Assembly (NCBI RefSeq): GCF_014640675.1
Contig: NZ_BMHK01000026.1
Location: 1 to 49,034 of the forward strand
Direction: 5' to 3'
Source: Novosphingobium endophyticum
GTDB taxonomy: Bacteria > Pseudomonadota > Alphaproteobacteria > Sphingomonadales > Sphingomonadaceae
DNA length: 49,034 nucleotides
In this document: piece after piece, positions 1 through 7,876 of the stretch
How positions within the stretch are numbered: position 1 is the stretch's first letter
Layout of the letters: each line of letters begins with the position of its first letter
Program-made: the position numbers and the translations under genes
The notes under the pieces: model-generated
What the model was told of the DNA's origin: nothing
What the model saw: the letters and a program-made list of their open reading frames with translations, nothing else
Database searches by the model: none

Positions 1-16
1 CAATCGCTGCCGCCAT
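1..16 (-). CDS. 5' end of an unidentified gene (first five codons)
   Basis: On the minus strand an ATG at 16-14 is followed by codons reading M-A-A-A-I up to the window edge. A GGAGG Shine-Dalgarno (CCTCC on the plus strand at 23-27) lies six bases upstream of it. It is on the same strand as the glycosyltransferase ending at 105, so it may be the next gene of that operon. Nothing about its product can be read. Confidence 0.4.
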
Positions 17-104
17 CACAAGCCTCCGTGTGCCTGTGCCAACGAATCATAATCTCAGCAGTTTGGGAATCCCCGACGTGAGTCAGCCTCTCCGCGCTCT
101 GGTA

Positions 105-1280
105 TCAGTACTTGCCCCAGACGAACTTGGACGAAAGCGCGAAATTCCAGACCGAGCCGAGGATGATGCCGCAGACAACGGCAACGACATCATGAAAGCC
201 CATGGTCTTGAGCATGGCCGCGGAACCGACGTTCGTGAGCAGCCCCAGCGAACAGGTCACCGCGAACTGCGCCCAGCCGCGCACCAGCGGCACCAGGCCG
301 CGCAACCGCTTGTCGGAATAAGTCAGTTCGTTGTTGAGGACGAAGTTGAAGGTCATCGCGACCACCGCCGCGAACGTGTTGGCGACGTTGAAAGTCGCGC
401 TTTCGGACCAGTTGCCGTAGACGAAGCGCTCGCCGAAAACGACATGCAGCATGATCCACAGCGCCGCGAGCTGGACGACGACGCCCATGGCGCCGACGGT
501 GCCAAACAGGGCGAAGCGGGTCGGGATGATCCGCCCGAGCCATTTGTCATAGAGGCCGATAAGGAATTCGAACACGACGGTCTGGTCCAGCTTGCTCTCG
601 CCTTCCGCGCGGGCGGCGAAGTTCAGGGGAAATTCCTTGACCCGTAACGGCTTGTCGACCGTGGCAAGGATGTCGAGAAGAATCTTGAATCCCACGCCGG
701 AAAGGCGATGGGCATCTGCACGAAGCGTCTCCGCGCGGAGCATGAAGAAGCCGCTCATCGGGTCGGTCAGCTCGACTCCGGTGACCTTGTTGGCGATTCT
801 GTTGGCAAGCCCCGAGACTTTCACCCGGTCGGGGCGCCCCCACGCCTCGGTGCTCGCGCCTTCGGCAAAGCGCGAGGCATAGGCCACATCGTATTCGCCG
901 GACTGCACGGCCCTCAGCATCTTCGGCAGCAGCTCCGGATCGTGCTGATGGTCCGCGTCCATGACCGCGACGACCGGCGCGGCGGTCGAGCACATTCCCT
1001 CGATCGCGGCACTGGCGAGTCCGCGTCGACCGATACGCTGGATGCAGCGCACGCGCGGGTCCTTCAGCGCGATACGGCGCGCCTCTTCCGAGGTGCCGTC
1101 CGGACTGTTGTCGTCGACGAAGATCGCCTCCCACACCACGCCGCCGAGCGCGGTGTCCAGCCGCTCGACCATGGTCGCGACGTTCCCGCGCTCGTTGTAG
1201 GTCGGCAGGACGATCGCCAGTTCCAGCGGCTTGGCCGCAACGTCCAGCGCCTGTGCAAGATCGGAACGGGTAATGTTCAT
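105..1280 (-). CDS. GT2 glycosyltransferase fused to GtrA membrane domain
   Basis: This 391-aa protein has two parts. Residues about 20-230 are a family 2 glycosyltransferase of the dolichyl-phosphate-mannose synthase type (VLPTYNERGN, VDDNSPDGT, VMDADHQHDPELL). Residues about 245-385 are a hydrophobic GtrA-like domain with about four membrane segments. Such fusions transfer a sugar from a nucleotide donor to polyprenyl phosphate at the inner membrane, for later use in envelope glycans. The donor sugar cannot be told. A GTG lies four codons upstream (1292), but the ATG at 1280 is preferred. It lies 46 bp downstream of leuB on the same strand and is probably co-transcribed. Confidence 0.85.
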   Translation of the reverse strand: MNITRSDLAQALDVAAKPLELAIVLPTYNERGNVATMVERLDTALGGVVWEAIFVDDNSPDGTSEEARRIALKDPRVRCIQRIGRRGLASAAIEGMCSTAAPVVAVMDADHQHDPELLPKMLRAVQSGEYDVAYASRFAEGASTEAWGRPDRVKVSGLANRIANKVTGVELTDPMSGFFMLRAETLRADAHRLSGVGFKILLDILATVDKPLRVKEFPLNFAARAEGESKLDQTVVFEFLIGLYDKWLGRIIPTRFALFGTVGAMGVVVQLAALWIMLHVVFGERFVYGNWSESATFNVANTFAAVVAMTFNFVLNNELTYSDKRLRGLVPLVRGWAQFAVTCSLGLLTNVGSAAMLKTMGFHDVVAVVCGIILGSVWNFALSSKFVWGKY

Positions 1281-1326
1281 GCGCCCCCGCACTTACCAGG
1301 TAAACATCAAGAAACGATTGTGACCA

Positions 1327-2370
1327 TTAGAGGCGTTCGACGACCGCGTCACCGATTTCCCGCGTCCCCGCGCTGCCCCCCAGGTCTCCGCCGTTGATCC
1401 CGTCGGCCAGCGCCCTTGCGACGGCGGCCTCGATGCGGGCCGCCTCGGCTTCCATCCCGAGGCTGTGACGCAGCAGCATGGCCGCCGAAAGAATCGTCGC
1501 CATCGGATTGGCCAGGCCCTTGCCGGCAATGTCCGGCGCCGAACCGTGGATGGGCTCGTAGAGGCCGAAGGAACCTTCCGCCAACGAGGCCGAAGCAAGC
1601 AGGCCGATCGAGCCGACACACATGCTCGCCTGATCGGAAAGGATGTCCCCGAAGAGGTTGCCGGTGACGATGACGTCGAACTGGCCAGGGTTCTTGACGA
1701 GCTGCATCGCCGCGTTGTCGACGTACATGTGGCTAAGTTCGACTTCGGGATATTCGGCCGAAACTTCGATCACCACGTCGCGCCAGAGCTGCGAGGTTTC
1801 GAGGACGTTGGCCTTGTCGACCGAGCAGAGCCTGCGCCCGCGCGTCATCGCGGCATCGAAGCCGGCGCGGGCAATGCGGCGGACCTCATCCTCCGCATAG
1901 GACATCATGTCCCAGCCCTGACGGCGGCCATCGGGAAGAGTACGGATGCCCTTCTCGCCGAAATAGACGTCGCCGTTAAGCTCGCGCACGATGAGCAGGT
2001 CGATGGTTTCGGCAACTTCGCGGCGCAACGTGGTCAGATGCTCGAGGCCGGGAAATACGCGTGCCGGGCGCAGGTTCGCAAATAGCCCCAGTTCCTTGCG
2101 CAGGCCCAGGATGGCCTGTTCGGGACGCAGGTGGCGTTCGAGATTGTCGCAGGAAAAGTCGCCGACCGCGCCGAACAGGATCGCATCGGCGCCGCGCGCG
2201 ATGTCCAGCGTCGCCTGCGGCAGCGGGTGGCCGTGCTTGCGATAGGCCATGCCGCCCACGTCGCCCTCGACGAGTTCGAGGCCCGGCAGGCCGAGCTTCT
2301 CGAGCACGCGCACCGCCTGCTCGGTAACCTCGGGACCGATTCCGTCCCCTGCAAAAACCGCGATGCGCAT
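1327..2370 (-). CDS. leuB: 3-isopropylmalate dehydrogenase
   Basis: LeuB catalyses the NAD-dependent oxidative decarboxylation of 3-isopropylmalate in leucine synthesis, in the cytoplasm. The 347-aa protein starts [15 protein letters not shown], the family N-terminus. It carries the substrate-loop motif [14 protein letters not shown] and the signature [19 protein letters not shown] that binds NAD. The frame is open further upstream, but the ATG at 2370 gives the normal length and start. It lies 19 bp after recO on the same strand. Confidence 0.95.
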   Translation of the reverse strand: MRIAVFAGDGIGPEVTEQAVRVLEKLGLPGLELVEGDVGGMAYRKHGHPLPQATLDIARGADAILFGAVGDFSCDNLERHLRPEQAILGLRKELGLFANLRPARVFPGLEHLTTLRREVAETIDLLIVRELNGDVYFGEKGIRTLPDGRRQGWDMMSYAEDEVRRIARAGFDAAMTRGRRLCSVDKANVLETSQLWRDVVIEVSAEYPEVELSHMYVDNAAMQLVKNPGQFDVIVTGNLFGDILSDQASMCVGSIGLLASASLAEGSFGLYEPIHGSAPDIAGKGLANPMATILSAAMLLRHSLGMEAEAARIEAAVARALADGINGGDLGGSAGTREIGDAVVERL

Positions 2371-2389
2371 GATGTCTCCAGACCCGTCT

Positions 2390-2995
2390 TCAACCTTCGA
2401 TACGTGCCAGCCGCTCACGCAGCAGGGCGCGCGCCGCCATAACGTCTCTGCGCCGATCGGCAAGCGGATAGCGCGCCAGTTCGCGGCCGAGCCTGTCGAA
2501 AGCGGCGAGAATTTCGTTCCAGTCCTCACCCCGTGGCCGGGCAACCGGCACGCCATAGCCCAACTCGCGCAGCAACAGAACCTCGTAGGACATCAGCGGC
2601 ACGGCCCAGCCCCGCGCGGAAGGGGCCACGCAGATCGCCTCCAGCAGCGCGCAAAGAGCCTCATAGAGCGGCGGAAAAGCCTGACGTTCCGGCAATGCCG
2701 TCGCCGTCAGCGCCGTCACCCATGCGATCGCGGCGGACGGCAGCGGCTCGGACAACCATGGCCCCCGGCTCTCAAGCAGTTCCAGCCGCGCGAAAGGCAG
2801 CTGGCTTTCCGAACGAGAGCGCACTTCCGCCTGAACCAGATTGCCGGGGATCAGCACCGGGCGCAGTTGCCGCCCCCTTCCCCCGGCGACGTAGGCCGCA
2901 ACGATGCCGCTGTGCTCGGTCAGCAGCAGCGCAATCGCCGCCGTCTCCCCGTGCGGCCGGGTGGCACAGACAATGGCGGGCGCGCGAAGCTGCAT
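2390..2995 (-). CDS. recO: DNA repair protein RecO
   Basis: RecO helps load RecA onto SSB-coated single-stranded DNA in the RecFOR pathway. The 201-aa protein begins with an OB-fold (residues 1-75, starting [20 protein letters not shown]) followed by a helical domain ([12 protein letters not shown]). It is somewhat shorter than E. coli RecO (about 240 aa), as is common in alphaproteobacteria. No zinc-type cysteine cluster is seen. The ATG at 2995 has AGGA upstream. It lies between a membrane protein gene and leuB, on the same strand. Confidence 0.85.
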   Translation of the reverse strand: MQLRAPAIVCATRPHGETAAIALLLTEHSGIVAAYVAGGRGRQLRPVLIPGNLVQAEVRSRSESQLPFARLELLESRGPWLSEPLPSAAIAWVTALTATALPERQAFPPLYEALCALLEAICVAPSARGWAVPLMSYEVLLLRELGYGVPVARPRGEDWNEILAAFDRLGRELARYPLADRRRDVMAARALLRERLARIEG

Positions 2996-3036
2996 TGCGT
3001 TCCTGTGCTACGCGCCGCCCCCGACGGCAAGCGCGG

Positions 3037-3558
3037 TCAGCGCCGGCGCAGTTGCCATGGAATGAAAAGGGCGGCGCGGCCGAGCGCGTTTCGGAGAAAT
3101 CCCGCCATGGCAAGGGTCACCGGAACCTGCGAAGCGAGCAGCAGCGCGAGCCAGGCCGAACGCGCGTCCATCACCTCTCGCACATGCGGAGCCGCCTGCG
3201 CCATGCCGAACAGGTAAAGTCCGGTCGCCACCGTCGGGAAGGCCACGGCGGACACAGGAACGCGGCGCGCCAGAAGGATCGCCAGACCCCAGACCGCCAC
3301 GACCGCGAATGGCAGCGCGAGCGAGAGCGTTTCCAGCTCGCGCGCCGCGTCCGATCCTCCTGTCAGGGCGGGCACGGGCGCGATGAAGTCGGCAATCCGG
3401 CGAAAATGCCAGGCGATGGGAACGAGGCCGGGTACGAGAACCGCCGGGGGCAGCCAGCGCGGCATCTGCCCGTCCCAGCGCGATTTCGCGGCGTGGCCGA
3501 GCGCAAGGCCCACCGCCAGCGCCACGGCGTTGGAGATTATCAGGTAAAGACTGGGCAT
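3037..3558 (-). CDS. Integral membrane protein of unknown function
   Basis: The 173-aa protein has about four to five hydrophobic stretches: residues 3-22 (LYLIISNAVALAVGLALG), 38-50, about 80-96, 100-120 and 134-155. It starts at ATG 3558 and ends in a basic tail (PWQLRRR). I do not recognise the family. It lies 41 bp upstream of recO and 22 bp downstream of ubiK, all on the minus strand, so it may be part of the same transcript. Confidence 0.7.
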   Translation of the reverse strand: MPSLYLIISNAVALAVGLALGHAAKSRWDGQMPRWLPPAVLVPGLVPIAWHFRRIADFIAPVPALTGGSDAARELETLSLALPFAVVAVWGLAILLARRVPVSAVAFPTVATGLYLFGMAQAAPHVREVMDARSAWLALLLASQVPVTLAMAGFLRNALGRAALFIPWQLRRR

Positions 3559-3580
3559 TGGTCGTAACGCCCCGAGGGCC

Positions 3581-3835
3581 TCAGCCCTTGGCGGTGAGCT
3601 TCGTCTCGAGTTCGTCGACGCGCTTTTTCAGCGCCTCGGCCTCCTCGCGCGCGGTTGCCGCCATTTCCTTCACGGCGTCGAATTCCTCGCGGCTGACGAA
3701 GTCCATGTCGCCCACCAGTTCCCTGAACCGCTGGCGCGTGCTCTCTCGAGCCTCGCGGCCCATGCCGGCGAGCGTGCCGGCAGCGCTGTTCATCATCTTT
3801 ACGACGTCGGCGACCAAGGGGTTTTCACTTTGCAT
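3581..3835 (-). CDS. ubiK: Ubiquinone biosynthesis accessory factor, BMFP domain
   Basis: The 84-aa protein has the BMFP/UbiK layout: a short amphipathic N-terminal helix (residues 5-25), a middle segment containing FVSREEFDAVKEMA, and a C-terminal heptad coiled coil (about 55-82, EALKKRVDELETKL). UbiK proteins assist aerobic ubiquinone synthesis and interact with membranes as coiled-coil oligomers. Assignment rests on size, the FVSREEFD motif and the coiled coil. The start is the ATG at 3835. Confidence 0.85.
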   Translation of the reverse strand: MQSENPLVADVVKMMNSAAGTLAGMGREARESTRQRFRELVGDMDFVSREEFDAVKEMAATAREEAEALKKRVDELETKLTAKG

Positions 3836-3876
3836 CGCGCTAAGATGGTACGGTCCGGAACCGGGCGCAAGAGGGA

Positions 3877-4431
3877 TCAGATCTCGAAGCGCTCGACCGC
3901 CGGCGCCATGTCCACCCCATCCAGGTTCGGATTAGCCTCGAGCAGCGCGAAGTTGAGATAGGTCGCGAAGAGAACCCACACGATATAGGGCACCAGCAGC
4001 ACCGCCGCGAGCGGCCGCACCCGGTAGAACAGCACCGCCGTCACGATCAGCGCCACATCGAGCGCGACGATCACGAAAAGCCCGCCGGTGATCTGGTGCG
4101 CGCCGAAAAACACCGGCGACCAGGCAAGGTTGAGACCGAACTGCACGATGAAGGCGAGCACCGCGAAGCCACGCCCCCGCGCGCCCCTCGCCGCGACGAC
4201 CATGGCGAACGCCAGTCCCATCAGGACATAGAGCACGGTCCAGACGATGCCGAAGGTTTCCGGCGGCGGATAGCCCGCTGGCTTGACGAGCGCGGAAAAC
4301 CACGGACTTTGCGGGCCGTTCTGCGCCATCTGGCCGGAAATGAAGCCCAGCAGGACGACGGCCGGGACGCAGACGAGCGCCCACCGCATGAAACTCGCAC
4401 GCAACTGACCTGACGACGCAAGCAGGTTCAT
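3877..4431 (-). CDS. tspO: TspO/MBR family protein (tryptophan-rich sensory protein)
   Basis: The 184-aa protein has five transmembrane helices and the aromatic signatures of TspO/CrtK proteins: WFSALVKPAGYPPPETFGIVWTVLYVLMG (shown here only as the segment near residues 44-72), LNLAWSPVFFGAH and a late VPYIVWVLFATYLNFALLEANP. TspO proteins bind porphyrins and sterol-like ligands in the outer or inner membrane and influence tetrapyrrole homeostasis. The length is slightly above the usual 155-165 residues because of a longer N-terminus. No tetrapyrrole gene is adjacent. Confidence 0.9.
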   Translation of the reverse strand: MNLLASSGQLRASFMRWALVCVPAVVLLGFISGQMAQNGPQSPWFSALVKPAGYPPPETFGIVWTVLYVLMGLAFAMVVAARGARGRGFAVLAFIVQFGLNLAWSPVFFGAHQITGGLFVIVALDVALIVTAVLFYRVRPLAAVLLVPYIVWVLFATYLNFALLEANPNLDGVDMAPAVERFEI

Positions 4432-4510
4432 CCCCGCATAACCCCCGAATCACCTTGGAAACCGACGGAATTAGGCAATTTGTGTAACGGCTTTGCAAAA
4501 GGTGCAATCA

Positions 4511-5305
4511 CTAGGGCGTCGGCTCCTGGCTATCCCGCCGTGCCGAAACGAGAAATTCCACGTTTCCCTCCGGCCCCCTGATCGGGCTTTCGACGATACC
4601 CTCTACCACCCACCCTTCGCTGTCCAGCCATTGCCGGACTTCGTCGCAGACCCGTTGGTGCAGCGCCGGGTCGCGCACCACGCCGCCCTTGCCGACTTCG
4701 CCGCGCCCCACTTCGAACTGCGGCTTGATCAGCGCGACAAGGCGGCAGCGCGGCGCCGCGAGCCGCAGCGGCACTTCCAGCACCTTGGCAAGGCCGATGA
4801 AACTCGCGTCGCACACCACCCAATCGCACGGCGCGTCGATCAGTTCGGGCGTGAGAACCCGCGCGGAGGTCCGCTCCAGCACCGTCACGCGCGGATCCTG
4901 CCGCAGCTTCCAGGCAAGCTGGTTGGTTCCAGAATCGACCGCGAAGACGCGCGCCGCGCCCTTGCTCAGGAGCACGTCGGTAAAGCCCCCGGTAGAGCTG
5001 CCGATGTCCATCGCCACCGCGCCGGCCGGATCGAGGCCGAAGTACTCGATGGCGTGGGCGAGCTTGATGCCGCCGCGCGAGACCCAGGGGTGATCGCGGC
5101 CCCGAACTACCAGCGGCGCGTCGCCGGCGAGGGTCTGGCCGGGCTTGGCGATCTTCGTCTCGCCCGAAAACACAAGTCCCGCCAGCACCAGCGCCTGCGC
5201 CCGGCTGCGACTCTCGGCCAGGCCGCGATCGACGAGCATCTGGTCGACGCGGACCTTGGCCGTCTTTTGTTTTCCGGCGGATAGTGGCGAAGATGGGGCG
5301 GTCAT
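4511..5305 (-). CDS. tlyA: TlyA family rRNA 2'-O-methyltransferase / hemolysin A homologue
   Basis: The 264-aa protein has an N-terminal S4 RNA-binding domain (residues about 18-75, VRVDQMLVDRGLAESRSRAQ) and a Rossmann methyltransferase of FtsJ type. The SAM site reads DIGSSTGGFTD. The K-D-K-E residues of FtsJ-like enzymes appear in SRGGIKL, CDASFI, LIKPQFE and near GNVEFL. In mycobacteria TlyA methylates 16S and 23S rRNA ribose. The haemolysin name is historical. It starts at ATG 5305, 48 bp from the divergent lipoprotein gene. Confidence 0.9.
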   Translation of the reverse strand: MTAPSSPLSAGKQKTAKVRVDQMLVDRGLAESRSRAQALVLAGLVFSGETKIAKPGQTLAGDAPLVVRGRDHPWVSRGGIKLAHAIEYFGLDPAGAVAMDIGSSTGGFTDVLLSKGAARVFAVDSGTNQLAWKLRQDPRVTVLERTSARVLTPELIDAPCDWVVCDASFIGLAKVLEVPLRLAAPRCRLVALIKPQFEVGRGEVGKGGVVRDPALHQRVCDEVRQWLDSEGWVVEGIVESPIRGPEGNVEFLVSARRDSQEPTP

Positions 5306-5353
5306 CGGGCCTTGGCACTTGAGATGGAGCGCGCGTCATTCCATAGGGAGCGG

Positions 5354-5902
5354 ATGAAGGCAAATCCGCGCCTGCGCCCCGCCCCCCTTCCCATCCTTGC
5401 GCTGCCTCTCGCGGCCGGCGCCATGTTGCTGGCATCCTGCGTGCCGCAAGTGTCCGAGCCGCCGCCCCGGCAGGCCCCGACGCCTGCGACGGCGCCGGTC
5501 CCCGCACCGGCTCCCGTGGCGAAGCCCGCCGCCGACTGGCGCGATGCGCCGATCACGCCGGGCGACTGGCAATGGGGCGTGACCGGCCTGGTTTCGACCG
5601 CGAACTTCGCCGCAGGCCAGTTCATCATGCGCTGCGCGCGGGAACAGGGCGCGGTCTCGCTGATGCGATCTGGAAGCGCCAGCGCGCCGGTGACGATCAC
5701 GATCAGGACCGAAAGCGGCGCGCGCGCCTTGACGGCGGTTCCGGTCGCCGGCGGCATGGCGGTTTCGGTGCCGGCCCGCGATCCGCTGCTCGACGCCATA
5801 GCCCTCAGCCGGGGACGTTTCGCGGTCGAGGCCGCCGGAACGCCGCCGCTCTACATTCCGAGCTGGACCGAAATATCCCGCGTCATCGAAGACTGCCGCT
5901 GA
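5354..5902 (+). CDS. Putative lipoprotein, unknown function
   Basis: The 182-aa protein starts at ATG 5354 behind an AGGGAG ribosome site. A longer reading from 5312 lacks one. It has a lipoprotein signal (LPLAAGAMLLASC, lipid-accepting Cys near residue 28), a Pro/Ala-rich linker (residues 35-58) and a soluble domain of about 120 residues starting DWRDAPITPGDWQW and ending ISRVIEDCR. Lipidation would place it in the periplasm. The C-terminal domain resembles small sphingomonad envelope proteins, but I cannot name a family. Confidence 0.75.
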   Translation: MKANPRLRPAPLPILALPLAAGAMLLASCVPQVSEPPPRQAPTPATAPVPAPAPVAKPAADWRDAPITPGDWQWGVTGLVSTANFAAGQFIMRCAREQGAVSLMRSGSASAPVTITIRTESGARALTAVPVAGGMAVSVPARDPLLDAIALSRGRFAVEAAGTPPLYIPSWTEISRVIEDCR

Positions 5903-6235
5903 AGAACGGCGCCGGCGCCGGGCGACTCGAAAGGTTGCTCGAAGGCCCGGCCCCTCCGCCCCGGCCCGCTTCATTTTCCCTGATTTTCGCCTGATTTCGG
6001 CCGCGCCAAAGCGTTCCCCGAACCGCCTTTTCATCTGGCCGAATGGCTGGGGAAAACTGGCCTGAAGTGCTGATAATGACCGCAAAAAAATGGATTGCAA
6101 GTCTTGTTGAGCGGCGCCGAATCAGACACACATTGAGCAGGATCGAAGGTCCCGGCAAACGCGCCCGGAAGCACCTGAAATCCCAGCCGCGAAAGCGGTG
6201 GTCTTTGGCTTAACAGCGCGAAAGGAGGTGATCCG

Positions 6236-6292
6236 ATGTCTCATGGTTCAGCAGAGAGGTCGGCAATTTCCGTCGCGAGGCATTATCGCTGA
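6236..6292 (+). CDS. 18-aa small ORF with an extreme Shine-Dalgarno
   Basis: The ORF encodes MSHGSAERSAISVARHYR. It is preceded at 6220-6234 by GAAAGGAGGTGATCC, fully complementary to the 3' tail of 16S rRNA over 15 bases; the GGAGG core is seven bases from the ATG. Downstream is a 15-bp stem-loop (6348-6381). I do not recognise the peptide. It could be a real small protein, a leader peptide, or part of a small regulatory RNA. It is called mainly on the ribosome site. Confidence 0.45.
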   Translation: MSHGSAERSAISVARHYR

Positions 6293-6347
6293 GTCCTGAT
6301 CAGGCGATAAAGGTTTCGCTGGCGGCACTTCCGGCCGCTGACCATGC

Positions 6348-6381
6348 GAAGGGCCGTACCGGACACCCGGTGCGGCCCTTC
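6348..6381 (+). terminator. Strong stem-loop, possible terminator of the small ORF transcript
   Basis: Arms 6348-6362 and 6367-6381 pair over 15 bp with one G-T wobble around an ACAC tetraloop. The following bases (TCATTGGGG) are not a clear T-run, so intrinsic termination is only likely, not certain. The position 56 bp after the 18-codon ORF suggests a short independent transcript. Confidence 0.55.
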
Positions 6382-6750
6382 TCATTGGGGCGGGAGGGAT
6401 GTGACGGGGGGCGCGACTTTCCTGTCGTTCGGGCGCCGAGGACGGCTTCGCAAAGCGGATCGGCAGCTTCTCCGCGGCCTGCAGCAGGGCCGATGTCTGG
6501 GCAATCGGGGGAGCGGACGTTTTGTTAACTCATGTCTCGTCGGGTCGGCAGGCAAGCTTTCAGGCAGCATGAAGGCAAACGTCGCCTGTCACATGCTGGG
6601 CATTTGATGCGGGCAGCGCAGTTTGTACGCAAGACGCTTGGACGACGCTTTACTACTGGAACGCTTGCGCAAATCGCTTTAGCTGAACAGCCCTACGGGG
6701 CTCCCAGATAAAAACACCCAAAAGACGGGAGGGGGGAAGCGGGAGAGATT

Positions 6751-7110
6751 ATGACGATTTATGGCGTGGCCATCCTTGCCGGTTGCACTCTGATCGGTGC
6801 GATTCTGGGCAAGTTGCTGGGCGTCTTGATGGGCATAAATGCCAATGTCGGGGGCGTGGGTATTGCCATGCTCCTGTTGCTGGCAATCACCAGCCAGAGC
6901 CAGGGAAGCTTCTCGCTCAAACCCATTACCGCCAGCGGGATCACGTTCTTTTCCGCCATGTACATCCCGATCGTGGTCGCCATGGCGGCCAAGCAGGATG
7001 TCTATGCGGCCATATCCGGCGGATGGATGGCGCTGGCGGCAGGCGGCTGCGCGGTGCTTGCCAGCTTTGCCCTGATCCCGCTGCTCACCAGATTGCAGAT
7101 GCGCGCATGA
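6751..7110 (+). CDS. madL: Malonate transporter subunit MadL
   Basis: MadL is the small subunit of the two-component MadLM malonate:Na+ carrier of the inner membrane. The 119-aa protein has about four hydrophobic helices with MadL-type sequence (MTIYGVAILAGCTLIGAILGK at the N-terminus, then VGGVGIAMLLLLAI). The ATG at 6751 follows a purine-rich ribosome site. The stop overlaps the madM start as ATGA, so the two subunits are translationally coupled. Confidence 0.9.
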   Translation: MTIYGVAILAGCTLIGAILGKLLGVLMGINANVGGVGIAMLLLLAITSQSQGSFSLKPITASGITFFSAMYIPIVVAMAAKQDVYAAISGGWMALAAGGCAVLASFALIPLLTRLQMRA

Positions 7111-7874
7111 ACATGGAAATCGTCAGCGAAATCCTGGTCAAGAACGGCCTTCTCACAGCCTTTGTCTTTGTCGGCCTCCTCGTATTCTTGTCCTACCGGC
7201 TGTCGCACCTGCTGACCAGGGGCCGGCTGCATGGCTCGGCCGTGGCCATTACGCTGGGGCTGGTGCTGGCCTATTTGGGCGGCAAATACACCGGCGGGTC
7301 CGATGGCATTGCCGATGTGCCGATACTGGCGGGCGTTGGCATCATGGGCGGCGCGATGCTGCGCGATTTTGCGATTGTTTCGACAGCCTTTGGCGCCGAT
7401 CTCTCCGCCCTCAGGCGGGCCGGGCTGGTCGGCGGATTGTCGGTCATTATCGGCGTGGTCCTGTCCTTCATCGTGGGCGCAGTGGTGGCCGTGGCCTTTG
7501 GCTATGGCGACGCTGTTTCGGTATCCACGATCGGCGCTGGCGCCGCAACCTACATCGTGGGTCCGGTCACCGGCTCGGCGCTGGGCGCGAGCAGCGACGT
7601 CATTGCGCTCAGCGTTGCGGCAGGGCTGGTGAAGTCGGTCATGGTGATGGTTGGCACACCGCTTGTGGCGCGCCTTATCGGCCTCGATAATCCGGCCTCG
7701 GCGATGATCTATGGCGGGCTGATGGGCACCACCAGCGGCGTCGCTGCCGGACTGGCGGCGACCGATGAGAAGCTGGTTCCCTATGGCGCCATGACAGCTA
7801 CATTCTATACTGGGGTCGGCTGCTTGCTGGCGCCATCCATTCTCTACATTTGCGTAAAGGCACTGCTGGGCTGA
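7107..7874 (+). CDS. madM: Malonate transporter subunit MadM
   Basis: MadM is the large subunit of the malonate carrier. The 255-aa protein starts at ATG 7107, overlapping madL by four bases. It has about eight membrane segments and glycine-rich family motifs (GGKYTGGSDGIADVPILAG, GAGAATYIVGPVTGSALGASS, MIYGGLMGTTSGVAAGLAATD). The expected length is about 250 residues. It lies two bases upstream of matB. Confidence 0.92.
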   Translation: MNMEIVSEILVKNGLLTAFVFVGLLVFLSYRLSHLLTRGRLHGSAVAITLGLVLAYLGGKYTGGSDGIADVPILAGVGIMGGAMLRDFAIVSTAFGADLSALRRAGLVGGLSVIIGVVLSFIVGAVVAVAFGYGDAVSVSTIGAGAATYIVGPVTGSALGASSDVIALSVAAGLVKSVMVMVGTPLVARLIGLDNPASAMIYGGLMGTTSGVAAGLAATDEKLVPYGAMTATFYTGVGCLLAPSILYICVKALLG

Positions 7875-7876
7875 CG

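Larger units (their letters stand above)
5903..6750. other. 848-bp intergenic region with one small ORF and a hairpin
   Basis: No conventional gene is visible. It contains an 18-codon ORF at 6236-6292 and a strong hairpin at 6348-6381, listed separately. The remaining 300 bases before madL are less GC-rich. They end in a purine-rich stretch (GGGAGGGGGGAAGCGGGAGAG) just before the madL ATG. An open frame at 6344-6607 shows no family similarity and overlaps the hairpin, so it is not called as a gene. Confidence 0.6.

Noticed and set aside
6344..6607. 87-codon plus-strand frame before madL
   Set aside because: It begins inside the hairpin, lacks a ribosome site and has no recognisable family.
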